A stretch of DNA of 64,000 bases from Synechococcales cyanobacterium bin59.metabat.ball.084 (GTDB lineage: Bacteria; Cyanobacteriota; Cyanobacteriia; Cyanobacteriales; Chamaesiphonaceae), in assembly GCA_013297675.1 (NCBI GenBank), contig JAAFHZ010000006.1:1-64000 (forward strand), read 5' to 3'. Positions within the stretch are counted from its first letter, which is position 1, and each line of letters begins with the position of its first letter. Below, piece after piece: positions 40,033 to 49,800 of the stretch. The position numbers and the translations under genes are program-made. A model generated the notes under the pieces. It ran no database searches. It saw only the letters and a program-made list of their open reading frames with translations, and had not been told where the DNA came from.

Positions 40033-43000
40033 ATGATTCCTCTCCAGCTTACCCTCAAAAACTTCCTCAGCTACCGCGCAGCCAGCGTAGATTTTTCTGG
40101 ACTCCATACCGCCTGCATTTGTGGAGCCAACGGAGCCGGAAAATCTTCTTTACTAGAAGCGATCACTTGGTCGATTTGGGGCAAAAGTCGGGCGGCTAGT
40201 GAAGAAGATGCTATCAGCAATGGAGCGATCGACATGCGGGTAGATTTTACCTTTCAGCTTCATGGGGATATCTATCGAGTGATCCGCAGTCGGCAGCGCA
40301 GCGGCCCGGGCACCTTAGAATTACAGGTGATGGCCGATCGAGATTTTAAATCACTCACCCAAAAAGGCATCAAAGACACCCAAAAACTGATCGACCAGTA
40401 CCTCAAAATCGACTACGACACTTTCACCAACTCTGCTTATCTGCGCCAGGGGAAAGCCGATGAGTTCATGATGAAAAAGCCCAGTGAGCGCAAGCAAATC
40501 CTTGCTGACCTGCTCAAACTCGACCAGTACGAAGTGCTCTCCGAGCAAGCCAAAAAAGTCGCCGCTGCCTATAAAGCCCAGGCTGCGATGATCGAGCAGC
40601 AGTGTGCAAGAGATTTAGAAAGAATCACTGCTATCCCTACCCTAACAACAGATATAGCTACTGCCCAAGGGCAAATTGACCTGCTGCAAGCCGCTGAACA
40701 GACCGATCGACAGCTATTAGAAACCCTCAAAACCACAGCTCAACAACGCGCCACATACCAACAGCAAATCCAGTGGTCAGAGCAACGTCAGCAAGAACTA
40801 GTCATAGACCTAGAGCAAATTCGCCAAGATACTGCCCGTAGTCAGGTTGCTGCTGATACCTTAGCTAAGTTGATCGATCGAGGCAGCGAAATCCAAGCTG
40901 CTTACAGTCAATATCAAGCCTTGGCCACCGCTGCTAGTATCTGGGAAGAAAAAGCCCATCAGCATCAGCAACTTCAAAGCCAACTCCAAGCCCAAGAAAT
41001 TCACATCGAGCGCTCCGATCGCCAGACTCAGATTGCCCTGGCTAAATTAGAAAACGAGCTAACGACAATTCAGCAGCGTCAGCAAGAACTCCAAGAACAG
41101 TTAGCTACCGCGCCAGAAGTCGATCGCCACTTGGCCTTACTGCAAGAACATCGTCAGCACCTGCGTCAGCTCGATGACCTGTATCAGCAAAGCAGTGGCT
41201 TGAGCAAGCGTCGTCAAGAAATTCAGAGCCATATTGACAAAATGACCGCTCAGGAGCAAGCCAGACTAGAACAAACTAACAATAATATCCAGCAGCTTGA
41301 GCAGCAGTTAGCGGCGCGGGAGCAGTTGGCGATTCAATTACAGTCGATCGAAGATAAAATAACTTTGCTAGATAACCGCCGCAACTATCAAGAACGTGTT
41401 CAAGATAAAGGCCAAGAATCTAAAAGTCGCTTAGCCGGATTACAGGCTCAGCGCCAAGGCTACGTATTGCGTCAGCAGGAACTAGCTAAAAAGCTAGAGA
41501 CTTTGAGCGCCGATGAAGATTGCCCTCTTTGTCAGCATCCTTTGAGTGGTGAGCATTGGGATCATTTTTTGGCCAGTAATACTGCCGATCAGGCAGCTCT
41601 CAAAGAGCAAATAGATGATTGTCAAGCGGCAGAAATTGCGACGAACCGCGAATTAGCAGAGCTGCGGCAAGAATTTAAAGATATTAAGGCTGAGCTGGCG
41701 GGCTATGAGCAGTTGCGAGAAGAAAAAGGGCGGATTAGCTCTAATTTAGCGGCGCTGATGAATGCCGCTGATCGATTGGCACAACTGCAAACTGAACAGG
41801 CTACTTTGTTGGCATCGATCGAACATCGTCACTATGCTGCCGATTTTATTAGTGAACTTCAAGAGCTAGATGAGATGTTGGCGGAGCTGGGCTATGATGA
41901 CAAAAATCGGGCTTTGGCACAGAGTGAAGTCGATCGCTACCGCTGGGCAGAGATTAAACATAGTGATTTGAAAAAAGCTGAGATAAAGCTTCAGCAGTTG
42001 TTGCAGCAGCAAACTCAAATTGATAGTCAACTGCAAGCCGATCGGCTGGCAGCCATCACTACGGCACAACAACTACAGCAAGCTCTGCAAGAAATTCAAA
42101 CTCAGCTTACTGCGGTGGGCTACGATCCTGATCAGCAAAAGTTAGTGCAAGCTTCACTGCGATCAGCTTCAGATTGTCGGTTAGAATATCAACAGTGGCA
42201 GCAAGCAATTACCGACCATCCCCAGATAGTCGCCAGACTTCAGGAGCTGCAAACCACTCAGCAGCAAAAACTTTTAATTCAACAGCAGGTCATTGCTGAT
42301 TGTGGGGGAATTAGAGAGCAGTTAGCGGCGTTGCCCGACGGATCGCAAAAGATTCAGGAATTAGAGCAGCAGGTGGCAGAACGTCGCCAGCAGATCGATC
42401 GGCAGCTATCGGAGTTGGGACAGATTACCGAGAAACTACAGCAGCTTCAGCAAATTCAGGCTAACTTAAGTAATGAGCGCGAAAAATTAGCTGCTGCGAA
42501 ACAGCAGCAGTTGGTTTATGACGAACTCACTAAAGCCTTTGGGAAGAATGGCATTCAGGCATTAATTGTAGAAAACGTGCTGCCTCAAGTAGAGGTGGAA
42601 GCCAATAATATTCTTTCGCGCTTGAGCAATAACCAATTTCACATTCAATTTGTTACTCAGAAACATACCAAAAAAGCCACAAAATCCAAGAAAGAATCTC
42701 TGAAAAATGCTAAGTTAATTGATACTTTAGAGATCTCGATCGGTGATGCCAACGGCACCAGACCCTATGAGAATTACTCTGGGGGTGAGGCGTTTCGGAT
42801 TAATTTTTCAATTCGGCTGGCTTTAGCCAAGCTGTTGTCTCAACGAGCCGGAACACCTTTGCAAATGCTAGTGATAGATGAAGGCTTTGGTACCCAAGAT
42901 CGGGAGGGGTGCGATCGATTGATTGCGGCGATTAATGCGATATCTAATGATTTTGCTTGTGTGTTAGCGGTAACTCATATGCCCCAGTTCAAAGAAGCTT

Positions 43001-43062
43001 TTCAAACCCGTATTGAGGTAAGCAAAAATGCCTCTGGCTCTCAGATTCAAATTATTTCTTAG
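40033..43062 (+). CDS. sbcC: SbcC-type exonuclease ATPase subunit
   Basis: A 1009-residue SMC-like protein. ATG 40033 is chosen because MIPLQLTLKNFLSYR is the family start; an earlier ATG at 39988 adds 15 unconserved residues. The Walker A motif is CICGANGAGKSSLLEAIT near residue 30. Long coiled coils flank a zinc-hook motif CPLCQHPL near residue 500. The C-terminal ABC signature is YSGGEAFRINF and the Walker B is LVIDEGFGTQD. With SbcD it forms the Mre11-Rad50-like nuclease that opens DNA hairpins and ends. sbcD is not adjacent. Confidence 0.95.
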   Translation: MIPLQLTLKNFLSYRAASVDFSGLHTACICGANGAGKSSLLEAITWSIWGKSRAASEEDAISNGAIDMRVDFTFQLHGDIYRVIRSRQRSGPGTLELQVMADRDFKSLTQKGIKDTQKLIDQYLKIDYDTFTNSAYLRQGKADEFMMKKPSERKQILADLLKLDQYEVLSEQAKKVAAAYKAQAAMIEQQCARDLERITAIPTLTTDIATAQGQIDLLQAAEQTDRQLLETLKTTAQQRATYQQQIQWSEQRQQELVIDLEQIRQDTARSQVAADTLAKLIDRGSEIQAAYSQYQALATAASIWEEKAHQHQQLQSQLQAQEIHIERSDRQTQIALAKLENELTTIQQRQQELQEQLATAPEVDRHLALLQEHRQHLRQLDDLYQQSSGLSKRRQEIQSHIDKMTAQEQARLEQTNNNIQQLEQQLAAREQLAIQLQSIEDKITLLDNRRNYQERVQDKGQESKSRLAGLQAQRQGYVLRQQELAKKLETLSADEDCPLCQHPLSGEHWDHFLASNTADQAALKEQIDDCQAAEIATNRELAELRQEFKDIKAELAGYEQLREEKGRISSNLAALMNAADRLAQLQTEQATLLASIEHRHYAADFISELQELDEMLAELGYDDKNRALAQSEVDRYRWAEIKHSDLKKAEIKLQQLLQQQTQIDSQLQADRLAAITTAQQLQQALQEIQTQLTAVGYDPDQQKLVQASLRSASDCRLEYQQWQQAITDHPQIVARLQELQTTQQQKLLIQQQVIADCGGIREQLAALPDGSQKIQELEQQVAERRQQIDRQLSELGQITEKLQQLQQIQANLSNEREKLAAAKQQQLVYDELTKAFGKNGIQALIVENVLPQVEVEANNILSRLSNNQFHIQFVTQKHTKKATKSKKESLKNAKLIDTLEISIGDANGTRPYENYSGGEAFRINFSIRLALAKLLSQRAGTPLQMLVIDEGFGTQDREGCDRLIAAINAISNDFACVLAVTHMPQFKEAFQTRIEVSKNASGSQIQIIS

Positions 43063-43216
43063 GGTAAAGGAAAAATTCCCATAGGAAGGAGATCTAGGAT
43101 TTCAAGGTTTACAAAATGAGTTTGAGAATAAACAGGAGTATGGAACTTCTATATAAATTGATATAATCCTTGTGCCACAGCCATTTTATTTCCAGACAAG
43201 TCTAAAGTAGAATCCA

Positions 43217-44779
43217 ATGAAACCAGAGCCTGCCTATTGGTATGTGGGTAATTGTCCCTTGAGTGGCCGTGAGCTTAGATTGCCACGCACGGCGGAGATC
43301 GAACATCTTGCCCAGCAATGGATGACTAAGATGACCACAGACGAGCAGTTTCAGCAAGAAGGTAAGATGTACGGCCTGTTGTTAGCTGAATCTGTAACTG
43401 GTGAAATCTATACGCTTAAAGCCTTCTCAGGGCTATGGCAAGGTCAACCAGCCGTTGCTGGCTGGGTGCCACCATTGCCTGGTAGAGAAAACCTGGGTAT
43501 TGCGGAAATTGATACTGTTCAGCAGTTAAGTATCTTGCGAGATCAGATCTCGATCGCCCAGAACTCCCCAATTCACCAAGAATATGCTGCCTTATTGGCT
43601 GAATCACAACAACAGCGCGATCAATTAAACATCGAACTCCAAGAACGTCGTAGCCAGCGTCAACAACAGCGCAATGCGGCAGCAGATTTGGCCATTATTG
43701 AACAGGCTAGCAAAGCTGATAGTCGTCGGAAGCGGGATTTCAAAGCGCATTGGCAGTCGGTGTTAGAACCTGTGAAGTTAGAGGTCGATCGATTAAATGC
43801 CGAAATCCGCGATCTCAAGCAACAGCGACAAATTCTTTCTCAAACTCTGCAAGCTCAATTACACCAAATTACTACAATTACTAATTTTGCTGGAGAAACT
43901 AAATCACTACAAAATCTGCGCCCTAATGGTTTACCTACTGGCAGCGGCGAATGCTGTGCGCCTAAGCTTTTACACTATGCTGCCAGCAATCAATTGACCC
44001 CCTTGGCGATGGCGGAGTTTTGGTGGGGGGCAGCGGTGGGCGATAAACAGCCGGGAGTATTTTATGGAGCCTGTGCCGATCGCTGTCAGCCCTTGATGGG
44101 ATTTATGCTGTCGGGGTTAGCAGCGGAGGTGCAGCGAAGGATTCCCGCCGAGAAGTTAGTGGTTATTTATGAAGATCAAGATTTGGTGGCGATCAATAAA
44201 CCCCATGATCTGCTATCTGTCCCTGGTCGCTATGGTCAACCCAATGCTCAGCAATTGCTAGAGCAACAATTAGCTACAAAACTATACCCTGCGCATCGAT
44301 TGGATCAAGATACTTCTGGGGTGCTGTTGTTTGCCAAGAATCTGGCAGCTTATCATTGGGTTGCTCGGCAGTTTGCAGAACGACGAGTGCAAAAGGTTTA
44401 TCAGGCGGTTTTAGTTGGCAATGTTTTGGTGGATGAAGGGGTGATTGAGCTGCCGCTCTCAGCAGATCTGGAGAATCGACCGAAACAAAAAGTCGATCGG
44501 GAATCTGGAAAACCTTGTGTTACGGAGTTTGGGGTGCTCGATAGACGGGAGAATTTGACTTGGGTGGAGTTGCGACCTTTGACTGGGCGAACTCATCAAT
44601 TGAGAGTGCATATGGCGATCGGTTTACAGACTCCAATATTAGGCGATCGGCTTTACGGTAACAAAGAAATTATCGGTGGACGTTTTTTGCCAGAAAATCG
44701 ACTGTATCTTCATGCCCAAACTTTAATTTTGCCATGCAGAGAAGTTGAAGATGCTGAGATTGCAAAGCTTTCAGCTTAA
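43217..44779 (+). CDS. RluA-family pseudouridine synthase with long N-terminal extension
   Basis: A 520-residue protein. The C-terminal 220 residues are an RluA-type catalytic domain: VIYEDQDLVAINKPHDLLSV, then AHRLDQDTSGVLLFAKN with the catalytic aspartate, then LTGRTHQLRVHMA and LGDRLYG. The first 300 residues hold a probable nucleic-acid-binding or regulatory part with a GLLLAES...LKAFSG region and a glutamine-rich coiled coil (about 115-220). Long N-terminal extensions of this kind occur in several cyanobacterial and gammaproteobacterial members. It isomerises uridine in rRNA or tRNA; the target site is not known. Confidence 0.92.
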   Translation: MKPEPAYWYVGNCPLSGRELRLPRTAEIEHLAQQWMTKMTTDEQFQQEGKMYGLLLAESVTGEIYTLKAFSGLWQGQPAVAGWVPPLPGRENLGIAEIDTVQQLSILRDQISIAQNSPIHQEYAALLAESQQQRDQLNIELQERRSQRQQQRNAAADLAIIEQASKADSRRKRDFKAHWQSVLEPVKLEVDRLNAEIRDLKQQRQILSQTLQAQLHQITTITNFAGETKSLQNLRPNGLPTGSGECCAPKLLHYAASNQLTPLAMAEFWWGAAVGDKQPGVFYGACADRCQPLMGFMLSGLAAEVQRRIPAEKLVVIYEDQDLVAINKPHDLLSVPGRYGQPNAQQLLEQQLATKLYPAHRLDQDTSGVLLFAKNLAAYHWVARQFAERRVQKVYQAVLVGNVLVDEGVIELPLSADLENRPKQKVDRESGKPCVTEFGVLDRRENLTWVELRPLTGRTHQLRVHMAIGLQTPILGDRLYGNKEIIGGRFLPENRLYLHAQTLILPCREVEDAEIAKLSA

Positions 44780-44818
44780 AAAGTAGGCAGTGCTTGGATG
44801 GTTAAGTTTCGGTGAATT

Positions 44819-45154
44819 TTAGACCACAGCATATCCCGTATGAGGGCGCACTGGGGGAGGCTGAAAGCCCAAAACAATTTTATCTTTAGGAATACCTGCT
44901 TCGACTAACTCATCGGTAACTCCATCTTCTAGGCCATCTCGTTGAATCCAAATTTTGTTATCGATAATTTGTACATGTGTTATGCAGCCATGTACACGTC
45001 GTTTTTGCAGCCAACCGACATCAAACAACATGAAATGATTTCGATCACTATCAATAATCAAATGCTGTTCAATTTCTCCATAAGCACAGGGGATTTCTGC
45101 GTACTTTCGCAAAGCTGTTTCGATAGTTTGCCGATAAAATTCTAGGTTATCCAT
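44819..45154 (-). CDS. xisI: XisI-like protein
   Basis: A 111-residue protein of the XisI family: the ALRKYAEIPCAYGEIEQHLI start, DRNHFMLFDVGW and the C-terminal LGFQPPPVRPHTGYAV. In heterocyst-forming Nostoc, XisI controls excision of the fdxN element; the many copies in other cyanobacteria have no proven role. Its usual partner xisH directly upstream is decayed, so this copy may be orphaned. The frame is intact. Confidence 0.92.
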   Translation of the reverse strand: MDNLEFYRQTIETALRKYAEIPCAYGEIEQHLIIDSDRNHFMLFDVGWLQKRRVHGCITHVQIIDNKIWIQRDGLEDGVTDELVEAGIPKDKIVLGFQPPPVRPHTGYAVV

Positions 45155-45392
45155 TGTTCAATTTCCTCTAAGTCTACATTAAAAACTAGGATCTTTAAGT
45201 TGTTAAGCTCAATCATTAGTTGTGGTAGTTCCTCCGAAAAGAAATCCGAAAATACGCTTTGTGAAATTGCCAAGTATAGTGATCTAAGGTCGAACGACCA
45301 CCTACTTTTAATGTTAGCGGATCATTCGTAATTGTCCAGCCATCTTTTTCGAGGGCAGTTTTCACTACATTGTGATAAATATCTTTTGCCAT
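45142..45392 (-). pseudogene. xisH: Decayed XisH gene
   Basis: The N-terminus is clear (MAKDIYHNVVKTALEKDGWTI, beginning at 45392) and continues to KVGGRS. About half the protein is then missing, including the nuclease-fold core. The last 20 residues return in another frame (LKILVFNVDLEEIEQW), ending TAG at 45142-45144, overlapping xisI by 13 bases. The span of 251 bases is not a multiple of three. An internal deletion with frameshift is the simplest reading. Confidence 0.85.
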
Positions 45393-45478
45393 CTATTTAG
45401 ATTAACCCCTAATTTGTGATTGCATATAGTTTTTCAACTTTTCGACCAGATCATCAAAATCATTAGCCCTTGAGTGAC

Positions 45479-46856
45479 CTAAGCTCCTTTATCGGGAGCT
45501 TCGCTGAATTTATCAAGGTAGGTAATAACGGCTTTGACGATGAGGCTTTTTTCCCAGGCGGCTTTGGTGACTTCTACCAGAGTGGCTTTGCTGGCTTGGA
45601 GGTGACGTTCGGGGTTGAGAAGTTGTTGTTTAAGGATGGTGGTTTGGTGGCGGATTTTTTGCCAGAGGTCAGGCTGCTGGGTCTGAATTGTGGTGAGGGC
45701 GTTATCGACGATCGCTAGAGCGGCTGCTTCTCCGGCTGGATTGGGATGCTGAATTTCTAGGTCAGCAATGATCTGTTGGAGTTCGGTTATTTGCTCTGTT
45801 AAAGCTGGATCGGTGCCAAAGTAGTTATATTGGAAGCCTACTTGGTCGCCTGTAATATTGACATCGCCGGTATTGATGTTGCCGACTTGATTGATGTTAA
45901 AAATGGGCTGGTTTTTGGGCATTTCTGACATGGGATTTTGTGTTGTTGTTTGACCAATGGCAATGAGGGCGTTAATTACTGCTAGGCAAAGATCTGTTTC
46001 AGAGTTTTGGGCAGCAATGCGGCAGAGTAGGGGGACTGCACTTTGGGCTTGCAGAATGCCGAGGGCTTCGGCGGCACGAATTCGGATTTTTAAGTCGGAT
46101 GACTCGGCTAGCAGGGTACATAGAGTAGCGATGATAATCTGAAGATTTTCTGTGGTCACAGCATTGCTCTATGCGTTGGCGTAGCCTCCCTGTAAGGGAC
46201 TTGCTAAATCGGTGTTGCTGCCAATTCTGCCTAGAGCTTCGATCGCGCTTTCGCGGACTGGGTTCTCTGAGTCTTGGAGGCATTGTAATAGAGCGGGCAC
46301 TGCGGCTTCTGATTTTAGGTAGCCGAGGGCGATCGCGGCTTGTTGCCGAATGTTGTGATCACTATTATGGAGTGCATCCAATAAAACAGGCAAGACGGCT
46401 GCTGGGGGCATTTTACCAAGGGCGATCGAGGCTTGTTGGCGCACTTCCATATCTGGGTCTTTTAAAGCGCTGAAAAGCCCAGGGATGGCTGCTGGAGAGC
46501 TTAGTTGGCCGAGGGCTTGGGTGCTGCTAATGCGGACGATCGAGTCTGAGTCTTGGAGGGTTTGTAGTAAGGTGGGGACGATCAGCCAGTGGTCAATGGT
46601 GGCGATGGTTTGTACGATGCTGGCGCGGACGTTGGGGGCGGGGTCGTGAATGGCTTCCAGGAGTTGGGGGAGAATGGTGACTTGGCCGATGTGACCGAGG
46701 GCGATCGCGGCTTGTTGCCGAATGTTGTGTTCGGGGTCTTGGAGGGATTTGGCCGAGGGCTTGGGCGGCTTTGGCGCGGATGGCGGCGATCGGGTCTTGG
46801 AGGTTGGTGCTGAGGGTGTCGAGAGCTAGCTGTTGGTGGGATGGGTTATGAATCAT
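45479..46856 (-). pseudogene. HEAT-repeat companion of the NACHT gene, interrupted
   Basis: The frame starts at ATG 46856, whose ATGA overlaps the stop of the NACHT gene (translational coupling). HEAT units (about 31 residues each) run MIHNPSHQQLALDTL to ALGQ, then a deletion near 46745-46755 shifts the frame. They resume as QQAAIALGHIGQ and continue to RIGSNTDLA. A 27-bp repeat at 46173-46199 then brings in an in-frame TAG at 46169-46171. Beyond it come more HEAT units, the motif NTGDVNITGDQVG and a helical C-terminal domain ending at 45479. At least two lesions make it a pseudogene unless expressed as fragments. Confidence 0.8.
46173..46199 (+). repeat. 27-bp small dispersed repeat in the HEAT gene
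   Basis: The unit begins GCGTTGGCGTAGCC and ends TCCCT-GTA-AGGGA. It matches the 16011-16037 unit at 21 of 27 positions. The terminal hairpin is kept by compensating changes (TCTCT/AGAGA there, TCCCT/AGGGA here). Confidence 0.75.
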
Positions 46857-49800
46857 GGAGTTTCACCTGTCTGGTTGCCTTGGATGTTGACATTGCCGGT
46901 GTTAAGAATACCAAGCTTCTCAATATTGCAACTAATAGCTGGTGCCAATTGCAGTGGTTGAGTATTTTTTGGTTGCGGAGAGCAGAAAATATCATAGTTG
47001 TAAAATTTGCAGTTGACTTGGATCGATTGGATTGCACTCCAAGCTTCTCTTCCTGATTTTGTCGGAAGGAGTCTCGAAAGGTTGGGGAGAATATGGGCAG
47101 CAAGATCATTTTTGAAACCACTCAAGGCATCTGCTGCATTTCTCCGCACAGATGAGTCTGAGTCATTAAGTGTTTTAACCAAAGCAGGAAGTACTTCTGT
47201 AGTGCCCATTTCACCCAAAGCATAGGCTGCATTGTTACGTACATGTGATTCTTGATCATTGAGTGTTGCAACCAATGCGGAAACTACTAATTCTTTATTA
47301 ACTCCTGCCAGAGCTTTTGCAGCACTACTACGTGCATGAGAGTTTGAATTATTAAGTGCTTTGACCAATGCAGAAATCGATTCTTCAGTGCCAATTTCCT
47401 TCAATGTATTTGCTGCATTTGCATACCAAAACATAAAATCTGTTTCTGGCTTATTCAGTTCTGATATAAAAATTGGAATCACTGCTTCGGTGTTTTTCTT
47501 TTTCAAAATATGTGCTGCATGAATACGCACATCCGCATCGGAGTCATAGAGTGCTCTAATTAAGTGGGAAACAGACACTTCTGTGCTAACAGACACTTCT
47601 GTGCTAATCGCTTTTAGTGCGCGTATTGTCTTTCTACGGACAAAAATGTTTGAGTCATGCAATGCTTCAATCAATCCTGGAATCGCTGATTCATTACCAA
47701 TTTTTCCTAAGGCATACGCTGCTTCGCAACGTACAGATGCGTCTAAATCGCGAAGTGCTAATAATAAATCTGGAACTTGTAATTCATTGCCAAGCTCTCC
47801 CAAAGCATTTATGGCACTACAGCGCACCGATGAATCTAAATCAGAAGACAATACTGTCATTAATGACGCAATTGTTTCATCAGTGCTGATTTCCTTTAAG
47901 GCACGTACCGTGCTGTAACGAACAGATGAGTCTGAATGACAGAGTGTTTTTTTTAGTTCTGAAGCGGCTTTTTTAGTACCAATTTGTCCTAAACCGTATA
48001 TTGCATTGCTGCACACTTCTGCATCTGAATCCTGCAGTGCCATTAACAAAGCAGGAATAACTTCCTCAGTGCGAATTTCTCCCAATCGACTTGATGCATT
48101 TCTGCGCACGGATATATCTAAATCATTCAATGCTTTTGTTAGTAAAGGAATTTTCACTTCGTCAGCGCTAATTTCATTTAATGCGCTCATTGCAGCAATC
48201 CGTACTTGTGCTTCTGGATCATGGAGTGCTGTGATCAATGCAGGGATTGCTACTTCATCACCAGTTATCCATAATGCTCTAACTACATGTTGACGTACCC
48301 ATGATTCTGGATCATGGAGCGCTGTAAGCAACGCAGGGATTGCTACTTCATCACCAATTTTTCCCAAAGCATCAGATGTATGCACACGTACTCCCGCGTC
48401 TGGATCATGGAGCGCCGTGAGCAATGCAGGGATTGCTACTTCATCACCAATTTTTCCTAAAGCTTCTGCTGCGTTCTCCCGTACCCCTGCTTCCGAATCT
48501 TGCAGTGTATTAATTAATGCTGAAATTACTAAAGCTGGAACCACTACTTCATAACCAATTTCACCAAGATAAAGTGCTGAATACCAACGTACAAGTAATT
48601 CTGAATCATTGAGTCCTTTAACCAAAACTGAGAATATTTCTACAGTAATAAATTCTCCTAGAATATTTGCCATATTTTTACGGACATGTTGTAGATCATT
48701 GAATAATTGTCTGATTTTGTCTGAAGCTACTGCTTTAGTAACGATTCCCCCTAGAATATCTATCGCACTTTTACGTAAATCTGAGATTGGATCACTAAGT
48801 ATTTCTATTAAAACAGGAATTGTTACTTTATTATCAATTTCTTCTAAAGCAGATTTTGCGACATAACAAATATGTGGTTCTTGATCAAGAAGTACTGTGA
48901 GCAGAAGAGGAATTATAGCTTTAGTTCCAATTTTTTTTAAGGCAAGTATTGAGCTTTTACGTAGATCTGAGTCTGAATCATAGAGTGCTGTGGTTAAAGT
49001 AGAAATTACTACTTCAGAATTAAAAATACTCAGTAAATCGACTAACAGCCATTGCTGAAAATCTACTCTTTCAACTAATGTTGCGGTTTTGGAATGAAAT
49101 TGAAGTTTTACTTGTCCTGCTAATCTCGCTCCCAATCTAAGGTCACACTTTAAAGATTGCTCTATAGCTTTTATGGCCTTTTTTTTATCATCCAGCAAAG
49201 ACAACGTAATACCAATTACTTCTGTCCATTTAATATAATTTAAATAAAAATGCTGAAAACGTTTTTCTTCTGCAACATCAGAACAATTATTTTGAAACAT
49301 ATTTAGCAGTTTTTCTGCTGCATAATATTCTTGAAATAATTGGTGATGAAACTCTATTTGCCTTTCATCTACTGCCATCTGCAACAAGCCATATTTTATT
49401 AAATCCTCTAACCATTTCTTGCCTTTAATTGCTGGTTCACTGACCCGATCAATCAAAAACCTCTCAATTTCCCTTTCTGCAACCTCTTTATCAATCGTCA
49501 GCCAAAACTCTGTGGGCCTTGATGAATCACCAGTCATCATCACAAAAGCCAAATGCTGCAAAACTTCTAACTTAAATCGTCGAAAGTCCTCCGATACAGG
49601 TGGTAATACTTTGAATTTGTCATATTCCTGATCGAACAACCGAAACAACTCCCCCTTATTTTCAGGAATCTGTCCAGTTTCACCAAAAACATCACAGAGC
49701 ATCTTTAATAGCAAAGGTGTTTCCGCTATCTTCTGTAATTGATCGCCTAACTGCCCTAACAACTTTTCTCCATCAACCCGCAAACGCTGCTCTACAAACT

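Noticed and set aside
48215-48493. 93-bp tandem repeats as a CRISPR array
   Set aside because: They are in-frame HEAT units within one protein, with no spacers.
46841-48866. Several plus-strand frames of 70-110 codons across the NACHT gene
   Set aside because: They are antisense shadows of the HEAT repeats; their periodic recurrence follows the 93-bp unit.
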